Assembly: GCA_032358165.1 (NCBI GenBank)
Contig: JAALGY010000012.1
Span: 930,001-994,000, forward strand
From: Diplosphaera chodatii
Taxonomy: Eukaryota > Chlorophyta > Trebouxiophyceae > Prasiolales > Stichococcaceae
Reading direction: 5' to 3'
DNA length: 64,000 bases
Shown: piece after piece, positions 40,829 through 51,661 of the stretch
Layout: every line of letters starts with the position of its first letter
Numbering within the stretch: position 1 is the first letter of the stretch
The notes under the pieces: generated by a model
Database searches by the model: none
What the model saw: only the letters and a program-made list of their open reading frames with translations
Told to the model about the DNA's origin: nothing
Position numbers and translations under genes: made by a program

Positions 40829-43800
40829 ATGCAGCAGGAGCGTATGCTTCTCGACACCAGTCTTCCGCTCCCGTTCTACACAGGTGACGGTGTGCCGGCG
40901 GTGATGCTCTCATTCTTGATTGGGAACCCCATCGATCATGTAGGGTCCTCATGTCAACAGACTACATGATTACATCCACAGACTTTCTGGAGGGCGCGTA
41001 GCCTTGTACTGAACACCGTTGTATCCTGCTTCCAGCAGCAGCGCCCGGGCAGTCATTTGCCACCGAGGCGCTGATACAGGAAGCGCCAGTGCTGGGGTTG
41101 GGACCTGCAGCGGCGCAGCAGCAGCGTCGGCAGAATGCACAGCCAGCAGCGGCAGCGGCGCAGCCGCCCCGACGGCACGCCCCGGACCCCGACCTCATCA
41201 TCACATTCGACGATGGTGACCACGAGACGGCGGCGCAGCCACCGCAGCGCAGTGCCCAGCCAGCCGGAGGCTCCAGCAGCATCGCGGCCCGGGCGCTCGC
41301 CGCAGCGGCGGGCTCCGCTGCAGCTGGAGCCCACAGAGCAGCGGCTAGGGCTGCCCTGGGTCCAGGGTCGCCGGCCCGGCTGCCGCCGCAGCTGCCTGCC
41401 AAGCGCAAGCGGGCCCCGCCAGCCAGCGGCTCAGCGGACCGTGTTGCCGGCGCTGGCAAGAGCGCAAAGCCTGCCCCAGCTCCTCGCAAACGACCTCTGG
41501 CGCAAGCGCCGCCACTCAGCAGCGCCCGGCCCCCGCAGCCGGTGAGCAAGGCCCCCGCACCCATCGCGACCCCGCGCTCCAGCCGCCGCCACTCCGGCGG
41601 CTCCAAGCCAAAGACGCCCACCGACGCAGCCTCCCTGCGCCGGCGCATCGACGAGCTGGAGGCCAAGATCCAGGCAGCCAAGCGGCAGCAGGCGGATGCT
41701 CAGCCCAACGGTGCCCCTGAAGCAGCCGCCAGCTCGGGCGCAGCGGCTGCTGACTCGGATGTGTCGCTGCTCGTGGACCAGTTCCTGTCGTCCATACATA
41801 ATGACATGGCTGCTGCAGCCGCAGCTGCGCCCGCACACGGTGCTGCAGCAGCTACAGCATCACCAGCAGCCGCAGCACAACGCCATACTGATACCCTTAG
41901 TCCTGGCCACTCAATCGGCGGCACGAGCGGGAGCACAGGCAGCTCGTACACGTCAGGCAGCTACAGCAGCCGCTCATGGTCGTCAGACTCTGGGTCTTCC
42001 AGCGGGGTGGAGGGCGGCACACTGGCTGGTGCGCAATCAAGACATCAACCACGGTTTCTGTCTCTGTGTCAAGTTTCACGCTCGACAGCCAGGCAGGACA
42101 TTGAGGGCGTCGTGCATCGCTGTGCAGGTGGACCGTCCACAGAGGCTGAAGCAGGCGGCACCAGCAGCGGCGAGGTGGCGCCGATGGCGGAAGACGTCTC
42201 ACCAGAGCAGGTGCACTGCCTGCAGGGACGGAGCTTGCTGTGACGCAGCGCTGTGGCACTGCCATGTTCATTGCCCTAGGTGCTGGCAGTCCGCGGTGGC
42301 TCATGAGAAGGAGCGTCACTGGTCCAAAACAGCGAATTGGTTGCATGCAGGCGGCAGAGGAGGCGCGCCTGCGGCGGCAGCTCATACTGCGCGCCCGCAT
42401 CGAGAGCGCCGAGCGCGCCACCGCGGCGGAGCTGCAGCGCCGCGGCCTGCCGTCTGTTGACCACCTGCTGCACCACACGCCGATGCCGGTGGAGCAGCAG
42501 CCGCCGCTGCAATTGCCGTCACCCTCATCGCGGACGTCAAGGCAGCGCCCTGAGCAGCCAGCTTCGCCGCGTGCACAGCAACAGAAGGCAGCAGCTGGGT
42601 CCCCAGCAAAGCCGTCAGAGCCACCTAGTGGGGCAGCGCCCTTGGCAGCCCAGCTGCAGCGCAGCCAGACTGTGAGCGCTCGCATCCATGCCGAGGCGAC
42701 AGCTGGCGCAGAGCCTCTGGTCACGCCACACGAGCTGCAGCAGCCACGGGCACAGGGGCAGGGTCCACAGGAGCGCCAGGCTCCCAGGGTTGGGCCTGCG
42801 GCTGGGGCTAAGCTTCAGAAGACTGGCAGCAGCCGAGAGGCAGCCGCTGGCACGACGACGGCACCCACAGCTGCGCATAAGCAGCCCGCTGCACGCTCAT
42901 CATCGCCAGCGCTAAAGCCACAGCCGCCACCAAGCGCCAACCCCGCAGCCGACGCTGCCGCCATGTCGCCAGCCAAGGCAACCGGCCCGGGTGGGCGCGC
43001 CCCGCCTGCCAGCAGCCGGCAGCCACGCGCCGAGCAGCGCTCGCCGCCCGCACCCGAAAGGTCCCTGCGCGAGAGGCAGCGGCGGCACGACGAGGCGCGG
43101 CGGCGGATGGGCCGCGGGTCGCCTTCCCCTGAGCAGCGCCGGCCTCGCAGCCGCAGCGACAGCCGCTCCCGTGCCGCCGACAGGAGGCCCCGCAGCCGCA
43201 GCGACAGCCGCCCCCGCCGCAGCACGCGGGGCACCGGGCAGCCGCGTCCAGAGCGGCGCAGCAGCTCACCACGCCGCAGCAGCAGGCCCCGCAGCCGCAG
43301 CCGCAGCAGACAGCACGGCACCGGTGGCCGCGGGGGCAGCACGGCAGAGCCGAACGGCAGGGCAGCCGGCAGCCGGTCGCAGCAGCGATCGAAGCCAGCA
43401 GAGCGACTCCCTGCTGCAAAGGCGGTCAGCAAGGCAGACGCAGCGGCAGGCGTGGCGCCGGCGCCAGCGGCAGCAGCTGTCGAGGGCCCTGTGGCGGGTG
43501 CCAGCAGGCCTGCGCAGGCCGCCAGCGATGCGTTCCCAGACATGCAGGTGCTGCAAAGCTCAAGGGTGCGGGCGGCGCCGCAGCCGCGGAAGCGCATGGG
43601 TGGCGCCCTGGTGTCCGACCTGGGCCTCTCCGCACCCCTCAGCCTCGCCGCAGGCTCACAGGCATATGTTTCACGACAGAAACGCAACACCTGCTACAAC
43701 TGCTGCCGTGCCACTCTATGTAGCCGTAGGAAAGAACACATAGCTGCCTAGATGTCTGCTATCGACAACTGGCAACATGTTGTCAGCCGACGGCAGCCTG

Positions 43801-46800
43801 AGTGGTCTGGTCCATTGCTGCAGGCGGCGGGCGGCCAAGCATCTGCGCCCACGCTGCTTGCCGCGCTGCTGGCCCGCCCTGCAGCGGAGCGGCGCCAGCT
43901 GGCGGGGGCGCTGGCGCCTGAGGCCGCAGCGCTGCAGGCTGCTGCTGCTGCTGCTGAGCTGCCAGCAACAGCGGCAGCGCGCGGCGCCTATGTCAGCCCA
44001 CTGCTGGGCTTCCGCTCTTACAGGCTGTCGCCCAGCTACCGCAGCGTCGCCAAGCTGCCGCTGCTGTCGCCGACCTATGCGCATGCGGTCGACCCCCTGT
44101 GGCCGCTGTGCCCCTTCGAGACCGCGGTCCGAGGTGCGCCGCTGCGGTGGCTGCCTGTCGTGCACCCAGCACAGCTGCCACGGGACGCCCACCTGCAGTC
44201 CCCTTGCACGGTGCCGCCGAGCATGTGTGGGTTGTCCTGGCTGCCCCAGACTTCACAGTTAAATCCCTGTTTAAATTCTTTAATCGGCGTCAGGGGCGTG
44301 CCGGGATGCGTGCTGCGCGTACCAGATGCGGGGCGATTATGCGCTGCCGCCCGCCGCGGTGTTGCAGGATGTGTACAACCTGGTGCAGAGGTGAGCTGTC
44401 CGCAACTTGCTCGGATCACTGGTGGGGCCTCCGCGGCCAAGCCCGCATGTCTGTGACACACATTGGTCACCACATCTGAAGCAGGGCCCCGCTTTGCAGC
44501 AACGCTTCTGAGGGGGGTGCCTGGTCTTGCTGCAGGGCAGGTGGCAGGCCCGGCAAGTCTGCGCTGGCGGTGAAGGCGGCAGAGATGGATGCACTCGCTC
44601 TGGTAGCTGTGCGCTCGTGCCCCGAGCAGATTCCGCTGCCCGCCGCTGGCACCGCTGCCAGCAAGCCACCTGCAAAGGGGCGTCGCACCGTGCCGTCAGA
44701 GCAGCGGCAGAAGGTCCGCAGCATGTGTTCTCACTCGTACACCTTGACGTGGATCGCCTTGAGCCACGCCTCATCTGTAGTGGTTTCTCATCATGTAATT
44801 CAGTGGCCTTGCTGGCAGCAGCTCCAGCACGGAGCCAGGCTGACCTGTCTGCTACTATGCGCAGGTGGTGGATGCCGCGCTGCCGCTGTGCCCCGCAACC
44901 GCTGCCGCTGCGCTGGGGCGGCCAGGCACCTGGCACCGGGGGGCGCCGGCTTTCAGCTCCCCTGCACTGACGGCCGCGGGCCCCGCGCCCACGTCGCCGT
45001 TGGACGCCCTCCTGCCAAAGCCCAGCAGGCAGCATGGTGCGGTGCCTTCCATTGGTTGAGGCTGCACCAGAGCATGACGCCAATGTGCTCCTTGCAATGA
45101 GCACCCATCTGCGGCTGATGTTGCTGTCTGCAGGTGACGGAAGTGCAGCGCGGGTGCACAAGGCGGACAACGCCCGTGTGGGCCGCTACTTCACAGCAGA
45201 GGCGCCGTCGGCGGCTCCTCAATCAGCGCAGCAGCAAGACGATGGCTTCCCAGCCGTCCAACCGACTGCAGCAGCCGCACGACTGCATGACGTGCCTTTG
45301 CAGGCAGATCCCCGCTCGGCAGCCCATGTAGCGTGCGCAGCAGCTGCTGCTCACTTGCGCCCCAGGGGGGCCCCTGACGCGGCGGCAGGGCTGGCAGCAG
45401 CGCTTGCAGAGGTGGACCGCGCTCTAGATGCAGGTGGTAGCCGATCCAGGATTGGGGTTGCTGGAAGCAGCATGGAGCCGCTGCTGCTGCTGCGGCTGCG
45501 GCTGTTGCAGGCGATGCAGCCGCCGTCCACCCAGCAGGCAGCAAAGCCAGCACCGGCGCACGTGACGCAGGCGGTCGCCGCCGCAGCCGCTGACGCCACT
45601 GCCCGCTGCCCGGGCAGCTACACGGCATGGTGCGTCGCGGCAGAGGCGCAGGCCCGATGGCAGGATGCGGTGGACACGCTGCAGCGCGGCATCGTAGTCC
45701 TGGCTGATGCAGGCAGTCAGGCAGCGCCCAACGAGGGTGTGCCGCGGGCGGCGTGTGTGCTGGACCTGGCGCTGCGGCTGCTGGCGACCTGGACAGCAGC
45801 TGGCCAGGTGCAGCGCCTGTTCTGCAGGCTTTTGGGCCTAGTCTGAGTATAGTCTTGAAGGTGCAGCTGTGCACAAGCAGCAGCGGCGCTGCTTGGTAGG
45901 CACACTGATGTCTCGTCTGTTCTAGTCGCTTGAGCAGATAGCCTGCTGTTGCGTCGCAGGCCGTAGACGCTGCCGCATGGGTCGGCACGCTGCTGCGGGA
46001 TGCCGCGACGCTGCCAGCCCAGCCAAAGGCCGCGGACGCTGCTTCAGACGCAGCGCCGCCAAAACCCGCGGGCGCCGCCGCCGTGCCGCAGGCGCAGCTG
46101 CCGGCCGCCGCGTCGCGCGCCCTGCTGCAGGCCCTGGCTGGGCGGCCGGAGCCCTGCGCCGTGCTGTGGCTGGCGGCGGCGCACCTGACAGCCCGCGGGC
46201 AGCTGCCGCAGGCCGTGCTGCACAGGTGGGGCATGTGCGGATGCGGCGCGGCGACTCAGCTGCTCCTGTTGTGTCCAGTGCTCCGTTGACCGTCACCGAT
46301 GCTGGTCCTGCAACTCGTTCCTGCGTGCAGCAGGGGCAGCCTGTCTAGGCTGTGGTGTTTGGCGACTGAGGGTCATGAGAAATAAGCCCCCTGTGGCCAG
46401 CATGCAGATGCTTGACTGTGTGGAAACTGCAACCCCTGCTCGCAGGCTGGGGCAGCGGCAGCGTGCGGAGGCCCTGGAGTGGGGCGCCGCCCCGCCGCCG
46501 TCCAGCTGCCACGCGCGCGTCGGCCAGATCCTGCGGACCGCCGCCGGCGGCGGCGCGGGCGGCCTGCACCTGCTGTCGCCCCTGCAGGTGACATCACACC
46601 TCCCTGCTGTTGCAAGTTCTGATGCGCACCCATGCCAATACTGTGTGCCCAAGCTGTTGGCCTCCAACCCACTGGCAGGTGCGCTCCAACTGCATCCCAA
46701 CAAATAATGTAATTAATCCGGTGCAATGCCAGCAACTGCACCGCTCATCAAGTAGGAGATAGCTGGTTTCGCCCGTGGCGGACGCTGTGGCTGACCGCTG

Positions 46801-49800
46801 GGGTTGCTGAGCTCCTGCCAGCATTGCGCTCCAACAGGTGGTGAGCCGGGCGGACACGGAGGCGGCGCCGGCGGCGGCCCGGGCCCGGCAGGCGCTGGCG
46901 GCGACCATGGCGGCCTGGGCGCGGCTCACGGGCCAGCAGCCGCTGCTGTCTGCCGCCCAGCTGCTGCGCTTGGCGCAAGAGCCTGCCGAGGCAGGCCACC
47001 AGCACGCAGGCGACAGCGCATTCGTGAATGGGTACGGGGCGCAGGAGCTGCCCCCCGAGCTTCCGCCGGCGGCGGCCTGGGCGCTTGCAGCCTCGCTGGC
47101 GACCTCCAAAGCCGCTGTGCACCTGCTGGGGGCCGTCAACCCCCACGGCCCGCAGCTGCCGCCGCCGCAGCAGCAGGCGGCGGCCGACGCTGGCGCTGCA
47201 CACAGCGGGCTGTCCGGCGTCGATCTGGGTGCCTGGGCGGCCCTGGAGTGGCCGAGCGCCGGCATGCAGCTGGCGAGGCAGGCTGCGAGCGCGGCCGCGC
47301 TGGCGGCGCTGCCCCGCTGCCTGGCGGAAGCGGCGGCAGCCGGAGGAGCGGCCGCAGACAGCCCGCCAGACACAAGCCGGCTGCCGGGTGCGATGTCGAG
47401 CCGTGCTTGGGGCATCGCGTGGCGGCTGGTTTCGTCAGTCAAGGCGGCGCTCGCGGCCGCCGCCACCCCAGCGAGTGGCAATGTCAGCGCGGCCATAGCT
47501 GCGGCGCTGCAGCACCCGCTGCCGCCCTCCGCAGCCGCCGCCGTCGCTGCAACAGCGCTGGGTGCGGATGGGGGCGGCCCCTCCTGCGCTGCCGCCGTGC
47601 TGGCCGCCGCTGCACTGGATGCCGCCTGGTGTGCCTCCGGCAACGGCATGGATGCCAGTTCGGCGTCGCCATGGCGGCGGCGGCGGCGGCGGCGGCGCCT
47701 TGCTGACAGCCGCCATGGCGCCTTGCAGCCGGACGGCCTCAGGCGCAGCAGAGCGAGCAGCGCATCCAGCCAGGGCCGCAGCAGCAGTGGCAGCCGAGGC
47801 CGCAGCCGCAACCGCACGGGCAACACCAGCAGCTCCCGGTCAGGCAGCCTGTCATCGTGGGCGTCGGATTCGTCGGGCCGCAGCAGCAGCAGGAGTGGCA
47901 GCAGGAGTGTCAGAAGCCATGGCGTTGGCAGCAGCGCAGCCAGGGGTGCGACCAGCCGCAGCCGCAGCGCCAGCCGGAGTGCTGGTCGCGCTCCGCCACC
48001 ACGTGCCGCAGCCGCCTCCCCGCAGCCTGCCAGCAGCGCAGAGGAGCCAGAGGCCGGGGAGATCCCCGGCGAGCTCGCTGAGCCGGCGGCCATCGGCACA
48101 GCCGGGGCCGAGCCGCTCGGGGGTCGGCAGCGGCACCGGCAATGGCACCGCACCCACCGGTCTGCCAGGCGCCGCAGCCACAGCAGCGCCAGCAGCGCAC
48201 ACGTCGCTGCGAGCCCCTCGCCCGCAGCCGGGGCGGCTTGGGACTCCGTCACGGGGACTCCAGCGCCGGCGGCGGTCACAAGCGCCTTTGTGCGCCTGCT
48301 GCAGCCGCCGCCCGACCAGGCCAGGGCCTCCAGCGGGTCGCCTGCGGCGTCGCTGGATGAGGGCGAGGTGCGGCCCGGGGCGGCGGCGGGGCCCGGCGGC
48401 GCCGCGCTGGACACCGCCGAGCGCGCCCACGCGGCGCTCAACCTGGCTGCATTCCATGCGCTGACGGGCGCCGCTGCTGATGCGATGGAGGCCGCTGATC
48501 GGGCCACGACGCTGGCCGCCGATGTGGCTGACGCCGTGCTGCAGCAGCATGTGTGGTGCGAGCTCTTGGCGCTGGCAGCCGCAGCCGTCAGCGCTGAGGG
48601 TTCGCCGGGTGCGGCAGCTGCCAGCTCAGATCCCGGTGCCGGCTCAGCCCAGCAGCGAGCTGCGGGCACGCAGCAGCGTGGCGGCAGCGGCCGTGCATCC
48701 ACAGGTGTCACGGGCGCAGCGACTCCTGCCGCAGCTGGTGAGGGCAGGTCCGTGGCAGAAGCGGCGTCGGCGCCGGCACAGGCCCGCAGGCGGCGCTTTG
48801 CTGGCTTCATGGCGCAGGTGCGCCGGCTGCTGGCGGCCGCTGCAGCCCGCACCGAGGCGCCGCTGGCCGCACACGGCCTCCAGCTGCAGGTTGGGCCATG
48901 CCCACGTAGGCATGCTGAACAATTTGCACGGTGGATATGCCCGGCAGTAAGCGTTGCACTTCAGCCAGGCCACACCTGCGGCATCTGCAAGATTGTTGTG
49001 TGGCTGTGTGACCGTTCGACCCGCGAGATGTCTCCACACCGCAGGACTCGTCCCTCGGCGATGCGCTCGGTGGCCGCGCACGAAGCGGCACGGCGCTGGT
49101 CGCTGCGGCGCTGGCGCCCGTCCTGCCGCACCTGCTGCCGTCAGAGGGAGCTGAAGTTGTGGAGGCCGTGGCGTCATTGCAGCCAGCGTCGCCCGACGTC
49201 GCGCAGCTGCTGCTGTCTGTCGCTTCCAGGTGCCTGCGTGACATGATGCTGACTGAAAGCATGATGCGTGTTGGCAAAGAGCCACCGAACATAGTGGCAT
49301 CTATAAGTCAAGCAAGAGCACAATGGTGTTCCGTCCTCAGGAACCGAAGCAGGTGTGTCACGGAGTGCGCCCGGCATGCGTCTGATGGTATGCGGTGCTG
49401 TTGAGTCGTGAGCAGGATCCGGGACACTCGGCATCAGCCCCTCGCTCCCTGGCCACATGCACCTGATCGTTCTCTGCAAACTGCGCGCAGCCGGGCCCAG
49501 GACCCGCAGTGGCGGGGCTGGGCGGTGCCGCTGGCGGCGGGGGCGCTGCTGCGTGCCACCCCGCCCGCGCCGCCGGCTGCATGGCTGCAGGCCATTGCGC
49601 TCACGGCTCAGGTCGCTTCACCCACAACGTTGTAGTTCCTGACGCTCTCCTCTGGACCTCCCAACCAGTCACCGTGAAGGCCATTGACCAGTTAAGTGAT
49701 TTGCAAGCACGAACCCAAATTAGCAATGCTGCCGCTGGCCTCCACATTCATCAACTGGCTCTCGTATCAAGCGAGTGTACAATGGCGATGTCCATCTGCA

Positions 49801-50172
49801 GGTGTCCAGGCTGGCAGAGACGGAGCTGGCGGCGGCGGCGGTGGCGGCGCAGCCCCGGAGCCTGGCGCTGTGGCGGAAGCACGCGGCGCTGCAGGGGACC
49901 CAGGGTTTGGGCCCTGCCGTCTCGCTCTGACTTCCCCTTTGCTCATAGTTGCATACCGTGCAACGATGGTTTGTCAGCAGGTCTCGTGTGTTTTTCACTA
50001 GGCGCTGACATTGCAACTACGTGTGGGTGATGACTACCACCCAGCAACTTCAGTCTATCGGTGGCCACGTTAAATGCGGTGGTGGTGTTGTGCTTGTGTC
50101 GCAGGCAGCGAAGCAAAGGCAGCAGCTATCGCAGGGATGGAGGCGGCGGGTTTTGCAGCGCCGAAGCAGTGA
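40829..50172 (+). CDS. ZFC3H1: ZFC3H1-type protein: Ala/Pro-rich N-terminus, RS tracts, degenerate C3H1 zinc finger, helical repeats; about 2,269 aa, 16 exons
   Basis: Exons: 40829-40883, 41036-42028, 42128-42210, 42351-about 43661, 43824-44133, 44294-44390, 44536-44713, 44865-45036, 45134-45807, 45960-46225, 46446-46587, 46838-48889, 49045-49229, 49491-49611, 49802-49904, 50105-50172; phases close throughout. The N-terminal exon has DLIITFDDGD and a coiled SLRRRIDELEAKIQAAKRQQ. Residues about 640-700 are RS-rich. Residues about 895-935 read LSPTYAHAVDPLWPLCPFET then GACRDACCAYQMRGDYALPP, the layout of the ZFC3H1 C-terminal zinc-finger family. The remainder is Ala-rich helical repeats of HAT/TPR character (SYTAWCVAAEAQARWQDAVD, RSLALWRKHAAL), interrupted by a second RS/Ser tract at about 1728-1860. 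ZFC3H1 scaffolds nuclear RNA decay and retention (PAXT-type) with MTR4. The start ATG is the least certain part. Confidence 0.7.
43140..43320 (+). repeat. Arg-Ser dipeptide-coding tandem tract in ZFC3H1-like exon 4
   Basis: A GC-rich, imperfect repeat encodes two near-identical copies of RPRSRSDSRSR (about 43141-43175 and 43186-43215), then further RS/RR dipeptides ending SRPRSRSRSRQHGTGG. It codes an SR-protein-like domain that would be phosphorylated by SR/CLK kinases if the protein is nuclear. It keeps an open frame through the repeat. Confidence 0.7.
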
Positions 50173-51661
50173 TCGCAGACGCCAGAGGTTCCACACACCC
50201 TGGACATACATACCCTGGGCGCTGCACATCATGTTGCATGATCCCCTGCTCGTCTGGTTGCCTGTGCTGACATGTCAAGTCACAGTGTGGGCCCTGCACG
50301 CATGTTTGTCCCCGAAAGTGACGGGGTCCATGTCTAGCACTGCTCGCACACGGAGCCCTTATATCAGTTCAACATTTGTATGCCACTTCAGGTCCCACTT
50401 GGCTTGTGTCAGCCAGACACTATATTCTGGCTGGTACACCTGCGCACGTGGAGACATGACATGCTGGTGCTGCTGCCAAAACAGGACAGTGGAGCGGGCG
50501 CGGCGCTGCGGGGTGGGTGAGTGCTGGCACCTGCCGCCAGCTGCGCCTGCCACGACTGCGGGGGCCTGTTGCTGGAGACGCTGCTGTAGCTGCGGCGCTA
50601 CAGCTGACAGGGCCATGCGGCAGTGCAGGTCACTTGCTTTGCTGGCCTTTGCGCGTCCGGCTTTTGTTTGGAGTTGTCATATCTGGCTTTGCAGGTGGCA
50701 GCACCGAAGTGGTGGAGGTGGTGTTCACACCCCAGGGGCTGCTCTGCAGCGTCGGGGACATAACCCAACAGCCAGTACTGCAGGCAGCAGGCCAGCAGTG
50801 AGACCAGCACCCACTTCCTTTCCTCTGTTGGTCCTTCTGCCAGCCTGAGCTGCGAGCGAGCAGCAGGCATGCTGGGACCATCAGATGCTGCCCACAGTGC
50901 TCGGTAACAGAATTGCAACCGAGCACTGTTGGCATATCCTCTCAACTGCCTGCACGCTGCAGCCTGTCTGGTTGTGCCTCCGACAGGGTGCAGCAGGTGC
51001 CAGTGTTCATCATTCCTGGCAGATCAGCGGCGTAGGCAGGCATGGTATGCAGGGTGGACGGGGGACCGCAAAAAGGATTTTGAGCAGTGGGGGGATGTTG
51101 ATAACCATAACTACTGCGTGAGCGGGGACTAGGGTTGCCATCTGCAGCATGCATGAAGCAGTGGATCATGAAGGCAGTGGACTGTGCGTGGGTCTCAGCT
51201 AGCTGATAACATACACTGCAGCTTTGTATTGAGGCAGGAGCAAGTGCTGCGACCACACACAGCTTTGGCTACCAGCAGCAATATTAATTCGGGCTTGCGG
51301 AAGGCAGCACGTGCAGTAGGAGTAATGTTATGTGTGATAGACCCGCCGAGACCAAACTCAATTCTCCGAATTTTAACACCAAACACCTATGCATGTGACT
51401 GCACAGACGCTGCAGCAGTGTCCCAGTGAAGCTGCTCCACCATACATCACACCGCATCCTGACACTGCTCCCTGTGCCGTGGCAATCCCCTGCCGTCTGC
51501 ATCACACTCTACAATTGTGCACTGCAGGTTCTCAGGTCAACCTACTTCCCATGCCTACATCTTGTCTGTGCCTACCTTTGCAGCTATCAGGCCGTCATCC
51601 TACTCCATCCTGTGCATGCCTTCCAGCACAACGGAGGTTTCTTTGAGGCTGCGAGGCTTCA
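50173..51661. other. 1.5 kb convergent region without a recognisable gene
   Basis: This lies between the ZFC3H1-like stop and the facing F-box/LRR stop. Several open frames occur (for example 50517-50801 on +), but none shows phase-consistent splicing, family motifs or the codon bias of the flanking exons. It is less GC-rich than the coding exons. It is most simply two 3' untranslated regions plus spacer. Confidence 0.35.

Noticed and set aside
42815..43690. 291-codon minus-strand open frame with Cys-rich companion frame
   Set aside because: Mirror of the RS-coding repeat on the plus strand; the Cys and Leu/Arg runs come from reversed CGC/AGC codons.
45191..46234. 347-codon open frame on the minus strand
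   Set aside because: Antisense shadow of exons 9 and 10 of the ZFC3H1-like gene; no motifs, and it runs across introns of the plus-strand gene.
46594..48852. 752-codon open frame on the minus strand
   Set aside because: It is antisense to exon 12 of the ZFC3H1-like gene, which has splice-phase support on both sides. Its Ala/Arg/Ser-only composition is what reverse reading of GC-rich codons produces.
50021..50848. 275-codon plus-strand frame after the ZFC3H1-like stop
   Set aside because: The frame crosses exon 16 of that gene in a different phase and has Cys/Trp/His-rich composition typical of non-coding translation.
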